Below are positions 1-8,600 of a stretch of DNA of 10,730 nucleotides, piece by piece; within the stretch, counting starts at the first letter, position 1, and each line of letters begins with the position of its first letter. Under the pieces are notes generated by a model. That model did no database searches, had not been told where the DNA came from, and was given only the letters and a program-made list of their open reading frames with translations. This DNA is from Clostridia bacterium (GTDB lineage: Bacteria; Bacillota_A; Clostridia; Christensenellales; Aristaeellaceae). A program made the position numbers and the translations under genes. The stretch is from the NCBI GenBank assembly GCA_017938645.1, contig JAGBBE010000156.1, positions 1 through 10,730 of the forward strand, read 5' to 3'.

Positions 1-1
1 G

Positions 2-292
2 TATTGGGAAAACGAAGCTGCGTGGACATGCAGCCATGAGCAGATCAAGCTCAGCTTCTACCGCCGGGAACAGCTGGATGGCAGTGTAAGGCTGCTGGTC
101 TTTGCAGCCAATCCTACAATGGACATGTGCGAGAACGCTGCTTTGGCGATCAAACCCGCATATTTCGGAAAACAGACCGTACGCAGCGTCTATGATGTAC
201 GCAAAAAAGCCTATCTGGATGCGCCCGAGGGCGTGTGGCGTGTGAATATGCCCAATCAGACCTATCAGATTTACGAGATTGTATTGGCATAA
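2..292 (+). CDS. C-terminal fragment of a probable glycoside hydrolase (5' end outside window)
   Basis: An open frame runs from the left edge to a TAA at 290-292 and encodes the last 96 residues of a larger protein. The visible part has alternating hydrophobic and polar residues typical of beta strands: IKLSFYRRE, SVRLLVFAANPT and a final QTYQIYEIVLA. This pattern of a self-contained beta-sandwich ending in a strand that closes the domain is common at the C-terminus of glycoside hydrolases, including DUF6067/GH123-like proteins; that family link is a guess from general appearance. The downstream GH129-like gene starts 38 bp after the stop, on the same strand and with no terminator between them, so the two are probably co-transcribed. 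Codon use matches the neighbours. The reading frame is well supported; the function is not. Confidence 0.6.
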   Translation, partial: YWENEAAWTCSHEQIKLSFYRREQLDGSVRLLVFAANPTMDMCENAALAIKPAYFGKQTVRSVYDVRKKAYLDAPEGVWRVNMPNQTYQIYEIVLA

Positions 293-330
293 GACAGAAC
301 CAAGGGTTGAAACGAAGGAGGAAACCGGTC

Positions 331-2253
331 ATGTATGAACTCAAAAACGGAAGTACCTTTCTGCGACTGAGCGAAGATCTGGAAACGCTGGAGTACGGTA
401 AGGGAGAATTGTGCTATCGCGATTCTGCGCCCATTCTGCTGTACTGGACGGATCGTCCTGTGACTCCGAAATACATCAAGGGAAAAAAAGTGACGGTTTC
501 CGAAACAAAAATCGAAATTGAACTGTCTGAAATCGTATTTTTTGCCCGTTTTCCCGGCAATACCTATTGCCGCCCGAATCCGGAATTCGCTCCGGAACTG
601 AAGCTGACCATCTCCTTTGAACTGGACGGCGACGATCTGGTGGTTCGCTCTTCGCCTGTGGACAATATCGCAGACTGCCGCCTGAAGGTGATTCTTGCGC
701 AGGGTCTGATGAGCACGTCCACCCAGAAGAAGGGTCAGCTGGTGCTGCCGATTCATTACGGCGTCCGCTATGATCTGCCCCGCAACGACATTTTTACCAA
801 CACCTATGCCGAGTCTGCCGGCTGGACGCTGCCTGTTCACGGCCTGTTCACGCCGGAAGGCGGCATCGGCCTGTGGTGTGACGATCCAGACCGTGACTAT
901 GTAGTGTCCTGCAACATGGACCGCGCAGGAACCATCGGAGTGCAGTGCCGCGAACTGTACGAGGAAATGGCAAACGAGCCCCGCGAAATGCGCTTTATGC
1001 TCTTTGAAGCCGGCGCTGATTTCCGTCAGCTTGCCAAGCGCTGCCGCGAGCTGCGCATCGCTTCCGGCCGTTTCAGGACGCTGGAGGAAAAGGCCAAGAC
1101 CCATCCTGTGGTCGCAGAGCTGCCGGGCACGGTGTTCTGGAAGCACAATGTGTTCTTCCACGATCGTCCTGAAGGCATTGAAAAGACCTACAGTCTCTAT
1201 GTGAACCGCGCTGACTGGAACGAGAATGAAGGCCTGCCCAACAACTGGACGGCTGATGAGGTGTTTGGCACGGCCAAGGAGCGCGGATTCGACCGCGTGG
1301 CTGTGTGCAATACCGGCTGGAACCGCTATGGCTTCGATGCAGGCTATCCCACCCGTCTGCCTGTGAATCCCGAACGCGGAACTGCCGAGGAGTTCCATGA
1401 AGCTGCCGAAGCTGCGCGAGCCATGTCGTCCGGATACTTCCTCAATGTGCACGACAACTACATTGATACCTATCAAGGCGAAGAATACAGCGACGACGAA
1501 ATGCTGCAGAAGCTGCGCGGAACGCCTGACCGTGCCGGCGTCTGGCGCGGCGGACAGGCGCATACCATGTGTCCTGCAATTGCGCTGAAATATGCCAAGC
1601 GCGATATTCCGCGCATTGCTGAGATGTCCGGTCCCAGCTGCATGTATATTGACGTCTCCGCCACCTGGCCGCTGAATATCTGCCATTCCAAGGATCATCC
1701 GCTGACCCGCCGTCAGTTCTGCGAAGCGAACCGCAAGCTGTTCTCCTTTGCCCGTGATCAGGTAGGTGCGCTGGCAGTTGAAGCCTGCGGTACCGATCAC
1801 TATGCAGATGTGATCGACATCGGCGCCTACGGTGGACTGCACTGCGTCATCCCGGTGCGTGCAGACGGTCCTGTACCGGTGCCTGTGCCTCTGTGGCAGG
1901 TTGTCTATCACGACTGCGTGCTCAACTATTTCGGCGAAGGCTATTCGCCGGTGCACGGTTCGGAATACCGTCTCTATCAGGCATTGTATACGCTGCTGCC
2001 GACTTCGTTTGACGATCATGCCAAGAGGATCAGCTTCGGCCTGCGCTCGGCCTTCACGGCTGCCATGACCGATTTTGAGGAGATCACGCCTCGCTATGTG
2101 ACCAACGACGAGGACGGTTCCTTCCATACCCACGGCGTTGCCCGCAGCATTTATTCCGATGGTACCGAAGTGGTTGCCAACTTTGACGACGAACCCTACG
2201 TCTACGATGGCGAAACCATTCCCGGACGCGATTTTATCATCCGTAAACACTGA
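331..2253 (+). CDS. GH129-like glycoside hydrolase (putative alpha-N-acetylgalactosaminidase-type), cytoplasmic
   Basis: A 640-residue protein. The ATG at 331 is preceded by a perfect AAGGAGG at 315-321 (9-nt spacing); the frame is open further upstream, but no other start there has such a site. Roughly residues 1-250 look like a beta-sandwich, 265-560 like a TIM barrel (FWKHNVFFHD near 270, CNTGWNRYGFD 326-336, FLNVHDNYIDTYQ), and the rest like a small beta domain. The likely catalytic pair is D441 in CMYIDVSATW and E484 in ALAVEACGTDHY, 43 residues apart. As I recall, the Bifidobacterium GH129 enzyme NagBb (about 634 residues) uses D435 and E478, with the same spacing and a constant offset of six. 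GH129 enzymes release alpha-linked GalNAc and are related to GH101. There is no signal peptide or membrane segment, so it probably acts on imported glycans. The GH129-like fold is fairly likely; the exact substrate is an inference. Confidence 0.68.
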   Translation: MYELKNGSTFLRLSEDLETLEYGKGELCYRDSAPILLYWTDRPVTPKYIKGKKVTVSETKIEIELSEIVFFARFPGNTYCRPNPEFAPELKLTISFELDGDDLVVRSSPVDNIADCRLKVILAQGLMSTSTQKKGQLVLPIHYGVRYDLPRNDIFTNTYAESAGWTLPVHGLFTPEGGIGLWCDDPDRDYVVSCNMDRAGTIGVQCRELYEEMANEPREMRFMLFEAGADFRQLAKRCRELRIASGRFRTLEEKAKTHPVVAELPGTVFWKHNVFFHDRPEGIEKTYSLYVNRADWNENEGLPNNWTADEVFGTAKERGFDRVAVCNTGWNRYGFDAGYPTRLPVNPERGTAEEFHEAAEAARAMSSGYFLNVHDNYIDTYQGEEYSDDEMLQKLRGTPDRAGVWRGGQAHTMCPAIALKYAKRDIPRIAEMSGPSCMYIDVSATWPLNICHSKDHPLTRRQFCEANRKLFSFARDQVGALAVEACGTDHYADVIDIGAYGGLHCVIPVRADGPVPVPVPLWQVVYHDCVLNYFGEGYSPVHGSEYRLYQALYTLLPTSFDDHAKRISFGLRSAFTAAMTDFEEITPRYVTNDEDGSFHTHGVARSIYSDGTEVVANFDDEPYVYDGETIPGRDFIIRKH

Positions 2254-2258
2254 TAAAC

Positions 2259-2292
2259 AAACCGGTCGTTCCCGCAGTGGAACGACCGGTTT
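2259..2292. terminator. Bidirectional rho-independent terminator between convergent genes
   Basis: A perfect 14-bp inverted repeat (2259-2272 pairs with 2279-2292) encloses a 6-nt loop. The GC-rich core CCGGTCGTTCC is flanked by AAA and TTT, so the outer pairs supply a T-run at the 3' side on either strand. It starts 5 bp after the GH129-like stop codon and ends 2 bp before the stop of the convergent regulator gene, so it can end transcription from both sides. Confidence 0.88.
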
Positions 2293-2294
2293 TG

Positions 2295-3431
2295 CTATGC
2301 TTTTTCAAAGAATTGAAGCTCTCTGCACATTTGAAGAAAAGCCTGAAACTCTGCACGGGTTTTGCAGCCTGCAATGCTCATGATTCGCTTGAGACGATAT
2401 CTGAGCGCGGATGCGGAGAGGAACAGCCGCTCTTCCAGCGCTTCGGTGCTAAGCCCTGCCAGCATGCCCTTGAGGAATGCCAGATCAATGTCATCGCAGC
2501 TGTCCAAAAGCATCTCAGCACACATCAGCCGGTCGGCCTCAGGGTCGCTGTAGAAGTTGATGTTGCTTACGTAGTTGCTCTGCGGAAGCTCCAGCGCGGA
2601 TGTCTCATCAAAGGGAATCATGGCGGTGGAGGCGCGCACAATCAGCTTGCAGCGGATGCGCACAGAAACGCTGGTTGCGGCTTCCTGCTTGTACAAAAAG
2701 GCATACAGATTCACCGCCTGTCTGCCGAGTTCCTCATGCTCGAGCGTAACGCTGGTGATGGATGGACACACATACGCAGACAGTGCGGAGTTGCCGAAGC
2801 TGGTCAGGAATAAATCCTCCGGAACGCGCACCTGATCGGTCTTGAGCCGTCTCAGAAGCGACGCAGCCACGATGTCGTTGGCACAGATTACGGCGTCAAA
2901 ACGATCTTTCTGGCTGCGGAACGCCTGATAGCACGCTTCCATGGAGGCTGGATTATCAAAGGCACTGAAGGCTTCACCCTGTCCGGAAGCAGAAACCCAT
3001 GCATCAAAGCATTCCTTTTTGATCATATCGGCGGAGGAATTCGGATTGAAGCCGTAGAGAGCGATGTGCTGCCTGCTGCACTGCTGAAGATAGCTCAGAA
3101 TCATTCGCATGCCGGATGCGTGATCCATGCGCACAATGCCCTGCGCCACAGTGGACTCAGCAGGATTGAAACTGATCAGAACACATTTGACGCCTTTTCG
3201 TGTGAAATGCTCCAAGACCTTCGGCATCCACGAAATGGATGTCCCAATGACGATCATCAGCCGCTGCTGACTGCCAAAAAGATCGTCCGGATCGATGCTC
3301 TCATAATCATCCGCATCCAGTTGAACGACGGTGTATTTTTTGCGGCTGGCTTCGCGCTGAAGTCCATCCATCGTCTGGCGCGCCCAGATGGAATGGCGGT
3401 AGCTGGATTCCAGCATCACGGGGATCAGCAC
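2295..3431 (-). CDS. Transcriptional regulator: N-terminal LacI/PBP-like sugar-sensing domain, C-terminal helix-turn-helix
   Basis: A 378-residue protein starting at GTG 3429-3431. That start has AGGAGG at 3439-3444 with 7-nt spacing; an in-frame ATG at 3437 is only 1 nt from that site, and an in-frame TTG at 3467 lies upstream of the predicted transcription start. The N-terminus goes straight into the first strand of a periplasmic-binding-protein fold (VLIPVMLESSYRHSIWARQ), with the typical DAVICANDIVAASLLRRL, VPEDLFLTSFGNS and late RIRCKLIVRAST segments of the LacI effector domain. There is no N-terminal LacI-type helix-turn-helix. About residues 331-365 (LSASALRYRLKRI, then GCKTRAEFQAFL) resemble a LuxR- or PucR-type helix-turn-helix. 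It is divergent from the GH50-like operon and convergent with the GH129-like gene, so a local sugar-responsive regulator is the likely role. The effector and whether it activates or represses are unknown. Confidence 0.82.
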   Translation of the reverse strand: MLIPVMLESSYRHSIWARQTMDGLQREASRKKYTVVQLDADDYESIDPDDLFGSQQRLMIVIGTSISWMPKVLEHFTRKGVKCVLISFNPAESTVAQGIVRMDHASGMRMILSYLQQCSRQHIALYGFNPNSSADMIKKECFDAWVSASGQGEAFSAFDNPASMEACYQAFRSQKDRFDAVICANDIVAASLLRRLKTDQVRVPEDLFLTSFGNSALSAYVCPSITSVTLEHEELGRQAVNLYAFLYKQEAATSVSVRIRCKLIVRASTAMIPFDETSALELPQSNYVSNINFYSDPEADRLMCAEMLLDSCDDIDLAFLKGMLAGLSTEALEERLFLSASALRYRLKRIMSIAGCKTRAEFQAFLQMCRELQFFEKA

Positions 3432-3438
3432 AGGCATC

Positions 3439-3444
3439 CCTCCT
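3439..3444 (-). promoter_or_regulatory. Shine-Dalgarno site fixing the GTG start of the regulator
   Basis: The minus strand reads AAAGGAGGG here. AGGAGG lies 7 nt from the GTG at 3431 but only 1 nt from the in-frame ATG at 3437, which makes the GTG the better start. Confidence 0.7.
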
Positions 3445-3455
3445 TTGCTGCTTCC

Positions 3456-3485
3456 ATGATAGCACAATCACCTCCGCGTGGTCAA
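3456..3485 (-). promoter_or_regulatory. Sigma-A-type promoter of the regulator gene
   Basis: On the minus strand there is a TTGACC -35 (3480-3485), an 18-bp spacer and a TATCAT -10 (3456-3461). TG is placed one base before the -10 as an extended element. Transcription would start near 3449, leaving a leader of about 18 nt that contains the ribosome binding site and excludes any start codon upstream of it. Confidence 0.65.
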
Positions 3486-3494
3486 ATGAAGCAG

Positions 3495-3509
3495 TACGCA
3501 ACGTTTTCA
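3495..3509. promoter_or_regulatory. Possible cre (CcpA) site
   Basis: TACGCAACGTTTTCA matches 13 of 15 positions of the catabolite-responsive element consensus WTGNNARCGNWWWCA, with the right half complete and two mismatches in the left half. It lies between the two divergent -35 elements, where a global carbon-source regulator could act on both genes. A match of this quality can occur by chance, so this is a candidate only. Confidence 0.35.
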
Positions 3510-3528
3510 GGATTTCTTCGAAGGATTT
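3509..3528. promoter_or_regulatory. Candidate operator: palindrome CTTCGAAG within a direct repeat
   Basis: An 8-bp perfect palindrome CTTCGAAG (3516-3523) is overlapped by two copies of AGGATTT (3509-3515 and 3522-3528), 13 bp apart. It sits in the 48 bp between the two divergent -35 elements, just upstream of the GH50-like promoter. A wider inverted repeat, GTTTTCA (3503-3509) with TGAAAAC (3535-3541), touches the -35 of that promoter. These are plausible binding sites for the adjacent PBP-HTH regulator, but the motif of this regulator type is not known to me. Confidence 0.35.
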
Positions 3529-3533
3529 TCACG

Positions 3534-3561
3534 TTGAAAACCGTCGTGTCTCTGATACAAT
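3534..3561 (+). promoter_or_regulatory. Sigma-A-type promoter of the GH50-like/DUF5107 operon
   Basis: A TTGAAA -35 (3534-3539), a 16-bp spacer and a TACAAT -10 (3556-3561). TG at 3553-3554 forms an extended -10, TGATACAAT. Transcription would start near 3568, about 36 nt before the GTG start of the first gene. Confidence 0.7.
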
Positions 3562-3590
3562 AAAGATACCAAAGGTCTGCCAATAGGAAT

Positions 3591-3596
3591 GGAGGG
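3591..3596 (+). promoter_or_regulatory. Shine-Dalgarno site fixing the GTG start of the GH50-like gene
   Basis: GGAGGG lies 7 nt before the GTG at 3604. The in-frame ATG at 3589 overlaps this site and has no properly spaced ribosome binding site of its own, so the GTG is the likely start and the ATG reading adds five spurious residues. Confidence 0.7.
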
Positions 3597-3603
3597 ACTG
3601 CAA

Positions 3604-5610
3604 GTGAGGAAACCTGTTTCGTTTGAAAATGTAGTGGCCCGAAATGCTATATTAGAGAAAACAGACGGCGCACTTCGCGTAAAGATCGACAAGGGAGAGG
3701 CCGCCATCACACTGCCGGAGCTGACCGGCGAAGTATATGGCGACGCGAAGTATTTTGTGCTGGACGTCATTCCGCAGGTCACCTACTGCGAAGCGGTGCA
3801 GCTGTATCTGCTTGAAAAGAGCGGACGCGAAATCACCATGACGATCGACCTGTTCCCCGGCGTTCTGGGACGCATCGTTTTCCGCCTGGATCTCATGGAC
3901 GGAAGCCTGCTGTTCCCGCCGCTCACGCCCGGAACGCTCAAGAGCATCATCCACGGTCAGGGCATTGAAATGGCTGATGTGGTAAAGACCGAGCTTCGCT
4001 TCGTCAGGCAGCGTCAGGAAAACCGCGCATTTGATCTGCTGGAGGGTTGGATCACCGACGAAATGCCGGACTTCCCCAAGGCCACAGAAACCACCGCGGA
4101 CGTTCTTGGACAGTGGAAGCAGAAGGAGTGGCCGGGAAAGACCCATTCCATTGAGGAAATGAGGCAGGCGCTGCTCGATGAGGAAAAGCAGGAGGAAGAA
4201 ACCAATCCGACGCTGAGTTCTTACGGCGGATGTCTTGATAAAAAGTTTAAGGCCACCGGCTGGTTCCGTACCCAGAAGGACGGCGACCGTTGGTATCTGG
4301 TGGATCCGGATGGCTGCGCGTTCTTTTCCTCCGGCGTGTTCGGCGTCTATCCCGGCGAACCGGGCTGGATTCTGGGCGTGGAGGATCAGATGGACGAGCT
4401 TCCTGATCCCAACGGCCAATTTGCGCCCGCCTACGACCGCGCAGGCGACCTGGAACTGTACCGCCGCAAGTTCAGCGGCATGTTCCCGGATGATACGCTG
4501 CTGTATGCCCCGGCCACGGGAAACCTGATCCGCGCTTTCGGCGATGAGTGGTATGACCGCTGGGCAAAGCTCACCGCCCGCCGGCTTCGCCGCTGGGGCA
4601 TCAACACCCTGAGCATGTTCTCCGATCCGGAGTTCATCAAGCGCTCCCAGATGCCCTATGTGATCATGCTCAAGGGCTATCCGGTTACGAAAAAAACCAT
4701 TTTCCGCGAGTTCCCGGACGTGTTCTCCAAGGAATACGATGACCTGAGCCGGAATTTTGCCAGCCAGCTGGCAGAGTACGCCAATGATCCTCTGCTGATT
4801 GGCTACTTCCTCAACAACGAACCTACCTGGGGCTTCGTGACTGACATTCTGCTGGCTGAAAAAATGCTGGAGGATGCGCCGGAATCCGCTTCCAACGAGG
4901 CTTTCATCCAGTGGATCAGCGAGCGTTATAATGGCGATATCTCCGCCTTTAACGCCGCATGGAAGCAGGAACTGACCTCCTTTGAGGAACTGAAGAAGGG
5001 ACTGTTCCGTCCGGCGGAACGCAGCAAAGCCGCCTATGATGATTTGATGGAGTTCACCATGACGATGGTGGATCTGTACGCCGGAATTCCGGCCAAGTAT
5101 GCCCGCCGGTATGCGCCTCATCATCTGAATCTGGGTATGCGTTTTGCTCATGCTGAGGGCAATGCCAGCCTCCTGCGCACGGCTCAGCATTTTGACGTGT
5201 TCTCGCTCAACTGCTATCAGGCCGATCCGGTGGACAAGCTGGAGGGCCTTGAAAAGGATCTGGATATGCCGATTCTGGTGGGCGAGTTCCACTTTGGCGC
5301 GCTGGACGCCGGTTTGCCGTTCCCCAGCCTCTTCTGGGTCAAGAACCAGTACGAACGCGGCAAGGCCTATGAACGCTATCAGACCCGTACGGCTGCCAAC
5401 CGCTGCGGCGTAGGCTCGCATTACTTCGCCTACAACGATCAGCCTCTCTGGGGACGCTATGACGGCGAAAACTACCAGTTTGGCTTTGTGGATGTATGCA
5501 GCAAGCCCTATGCGGAGTTTGTGGAAGGCATCCGCCGCACCAATGAAAAGATCTACGACGTCATGAAGGGCAAGATCGAGCCCGAAGGCGGCGAAACTGT
5601 AAGACTATAA
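3604..5610 (+). CDS. GH50-like clan GH-A glycoside hydrolase (agarase/beta-galactosidase-type), cytoplasmic
   Basis: A 668-residue protein counted from GTG 3604. Residues 1 to about 200 are predicted beta-rich (IDKGEAAITLPELTGEVYG, MTIDLFPGVLGRIVFRLDL), like an accessory beta-sandwich. From W220 the sequence WFRTQKDGDRWYLVDPDG followed by FFSSG resembles the entry to GH50 beta-agarase barrels. E406 in GYFLNNEPTWG is the probable acid/base, in the NEP motif of clan GH-A. E561 in ILVGEFHFGALD is the probable nucleophile. Their spacing of 155 residues is close to the roughly 160 that I recall for a GH50 agarase. There is no signal peptide, whereas many agarases are secreted, so the substrate is probably an imported oligosaccharide. 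It is the first gene of an operon with the DUF5107-TPR gene. Retaining beta-glycosidase activity is a fair inference; agar as substrate is not supported by context. GH42-like or an unclassified clan A family are alternatives. Confidence 0.72.
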   Translation: MRKPVSFENVVARNAILEKTDGALRVKIDKGEAAITLPELTGEVYGDAKYFVLDVIPQVTYCEAVQLYLLEKSGREITMTIDLFPGVLGRIVFRLDLMDGSLLFPPLTPGTLKSIIHGQGIEMADVVKTELRFVRQRQENRAFDLLEGWITDEMPDFPKATETTADVLGQWKQKEWPGKTHSIEEMRQALLDEEKQEEETNPTLSSYGGCLDKKFKATGWFRTQKDGDRWYLVDPDGCAFFSSGVFGVYPGEPGWILGVEDQMDELPDPNGQFAPAYDRAGDLELYRRKFSGMFPDDTLLYAPATGNLIRAFGDEWYDRWAKLTARRLRRWGINTLSMFSDPEFIKRSQMPYVIMLKGYPVTKKTIFREFPDVFSKEYDDLSRNFASQLAEYANDPLLIGYFLNNEPTWGFVTDILLAEKMLEDAPESASNEAFIQWISERYNGDISAFNAAWKQELTSFEELKKGLFRPAERSKAAYDDLMEFTMTMVDLYAGIPAKYARRYAPHHLNLGMRFAHAEGNASLLRTAQHFDVFSLNCYQADPVDKLEGLEKDLDMPILVGEFHFGALDAGLPFPSLFWVKNQYERGKAYERYQTRTAANRCGVGSHYFAYNDQPLWGRYDGENYQFGFVDVCSKPYAEFVEGIRRTNEKIYDVMKGKIEPEGGETVRL

Positions 5611-5622
5611 GGAGATAGAAAA

Positions 5623-8600
5623 ATGAGCAAGGTAATGGTCAATGACGAAATGCGGATGATGATGGCTTATCCGTCTCCCGACGCAGAAGAGATGCCCATG
5701 TTTGCGGAGCACCGCGTGCATCAGCGCTCCAGCGGCAATCCCTATCCCAGCAAGGTGGTCATGAGGGTTGACCGCGAGCACCGCGAAGAAAAGCCCTTCC
5801 GTGTAATCACGCTGGAAAACGAGTATATCAGGGTCGAAGTGATGCCTGAGCTCGGCGGACGCATCTATTCCGCCTATGACAAGCGCACCGGCTATGATTT
5901 CTTCTACAAGCAGCATGTCATCAAGCCCGCGCTGATCGGTCTGCTCGGCAGCTGGGTTTCCGGCGGCTGTGAGTTCAACTGGCCGTGCCATCACCGTCCC
6001 AGCACCTTCATGCCCGTGGATGTGCAGATCGAGGAGCATGAAAACGGCGCTGTGACCGTGTGGATGAGCGAAAACGAGCCCCTTGACCGCATGAAGGGTA
6101 TGGTGGGCGTGCATCTGGCTCCCGGCGAGGCGCGCTTCGATACCCGCATGAAGGTCTATAACCCCACGCCTGCCCGTCATTCCTTCCTGTGGTGGGAAAA
6201 CGCTGCCGTGCCGGTTAACGAGCAGTACCGTCTGGTATTCCCTCCGGATGTGAAGTACGTGCAGTTCCACTATCGCAAGAATGTGACTGCCTATCCCATG
6301 GCTTCCGGCGTGTATAACGGCATCCGTATGGGAGACGGCGTGGATATTTCCTACCACAAGAATACCCATCAGCCCACGTCCTATTTCTGCGCGACATCCA
6401 AGTATGACTTCTTCGGCGGCTATGACGAAGGCAAGCGCGCCGGTGTGGTGCATGTTGCGGACCGTACTGTGAGCGTGGGCAAGAAGATGTTCACCTGGGC
6501 CTACAATCAGCTTTCCCGCAGCTGGGAAAAGGCCCTGACCGATACCGACGGCGCATATGCCGAGCTCATGGCCTCCAGCTATTCGCTCAACCAGCCGGAC
6601 TTTGCATGGCTGATGCCTTATGAGAGCAAGGAATTCTCTCAGATGTGGTACCCCATCGGAGATGTGGGTGCTCCGCTGTGCGCGTGCAAGGAAGCCTCTG
6701 TGTCCGTTGAAAACGGCAAGGTCAACGTGCAGGCTACCGTGGCGCTCAAAGGCGCGAAGATCATTGTCAACGGCGCAGAGAGTGTGTTTGACGCTGATCC
6801 TGAGACCATCTTCTCTGTGAATGTGGACGGCGAGCTTGAAACCCTGCAGCTCGTTTCTCCCAAGGGCAAGGTGTGGCTCAGCTATCAGAAGACTGAAAAT
6901 GTGGCGCACGAGATGCCCGAAACCATCCCGGACAATCCGTCGCTGGATACACTCAAGACCGCGCAGGAACTGTATCTGCTGGGCGTGCATGCCGAGCAGT
7001 ACCGCGATCCTGCTGTGCGCCCGGACGGCTACTGGCGCGAAGCGCTGCGCCATGATCCTGACTATGCGCCTGCGCTGACTGCGCTGGCCAACTGGGAGCT
7101 GGCTCATTTCCGTCCTGAAAGCGCGCTGGAACTGGCGCAGCATGCCTGGCGTGTGGTTACGGTTCGCAACTTCCATCCCGAAAGCGGCGAACTGCAGTAC
7201 CTGATGGGCCGCATTCTGGAAGCGCTGGGCCGCGATGAAGAGGCGTGGGACTGGTACATGCAGTCTGCATGGGTGCAGGACAGCCGTTCCCGCGCCATGA
7301 CCCGCGCCGCCATGCTGGAAGGCCGCCGCGGTGATTATGAAGAAATGCTTGCGCATGCCGATGAAGCCCTCAAACAGCATGCGTGCAACGAGACCGCCAT
7401 GCTGGTCAAGGTCGTTGCGCTGCGTCATCTGGGCTGCAGCAAGGCTGATGAAGTGCTTGCGCAGGCGGAAGCCTACGACGCGCTCAATCTCACCCTGCGC
7501 GCGCTCAAATATGGTGCGACCGATAAACTGTATGCTTCCATGCTCAGCGATGCACGTCAGTCTGCGCTGGATATCGCCGCTGATCTGACGGCGATGGGCG
7601 AGTGCACTCTGGCTGCTGAAATCCTCGCCAACCTGCCCGAAAAGGTTGCACAGACTGAATATGTCCGCTGGTATCTGACCGGCGACGAAAACGCGCTTCA
7701 GGCCGCTTCGAAGCTGGGCAGCGGCGTGGCCTATCCGATGCGTTCCATCGAATACATGGCGCTGTGGGCCGCTGTGGCCAGCAACCCCAACGACGCTAAC
7801 GCGCTTAATCTGCTGGCCTGCCTCGAGTATGCTTCTGGAAACCATCAGGAAGCTGCCATTCTGTGGGAGCGTGCCATTCAGGCTGATCCTGATGGATACA
7901 TGCCTTACCGCAACCTTGCTGTGGCCCGTTACAGCCATCTGGGCAAGCGCGAGGATGCTCTGGATCTGATGTACAAGGCGCTTGAACGTCATCGCGGCGA
8001 CGGACAGCTCGTGTGGGAAATGGCCCATCTGATGACCCGCATGCAGGTCAATCCCAACGAAATCGCTGAATTCCTCTTCAACGAGGGCTATGTGCGTGAG
8101 GACACCGCCATCGAGCTGTGCCGTGCACTCAATACCGCAGGCCGTCACGAGGAAGTGATCGACCTGATGCTTAACAAGAACTTCACACCCTGCGAAGGCG
8201 GCGAGCATGCCGTGGCTGAACAGTTCATGTTCGCGCATCATGCCATGGGCCGCAAGCTGCTCAATGCCGGCAAGGCCGAGGAAGCGCTGGAGCATTTCCG
8301 CAAGGCGCAGGTGCTGCCGGACAATCTGGGCGCCGGTCTGTGGAACGAAGTGCTGCTGGTACCTCATCAGTACTACGAGGCGCAGTGCCTTGAAAAGCTG
8401 GGCAAGGCCGATGAAGCCCGCAAGCTGTATGACCATATCCTGATCCTCAAGATCGATTACTTCTCCAACATGCATCTGCCCGAGCTGGGCTGCTGGCAGG
8501 CCATGGCGCTCAAGGCCACCGGTCGTCCGGGTCCTGCTCAGGAGATGGTGGCTGAGCATCTGCGCAAGCAGCAGAAGGCTGTGACCGCCCGTGATGCCGG

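Noticed and set aside
235..330. Extending the GH129-like protein upstream by 32 residues to 235
   Set aside because: This would overlap the preceding gene's coding end, and no ribosome binding site is present there, whereas ATG 331 has a perfect AAGGAGG at good spacing.
271..2250. A 659-codon minus-strand frame opposite the GH129-like gene
   Set aside because: Same shadow effect: no family motifs, and it crosses the terminator-bounded plus-strand gene whose catalytic motifs are clear.
3534..3548. A second cre-like match overlapping the operon -35 (TTGAAAACCGTCGTG)
   Set aside because: The central CG is shifted by one base relative to the consensus and the right half does not match.
3652..5421. 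A 589-codon minus-strand frame opposite the GH50-like gene
   Set aside because: Composition typical of antisense translation (His, Arg, Gln, Ile rich), with no recognisable domain or ribosome binding site found.
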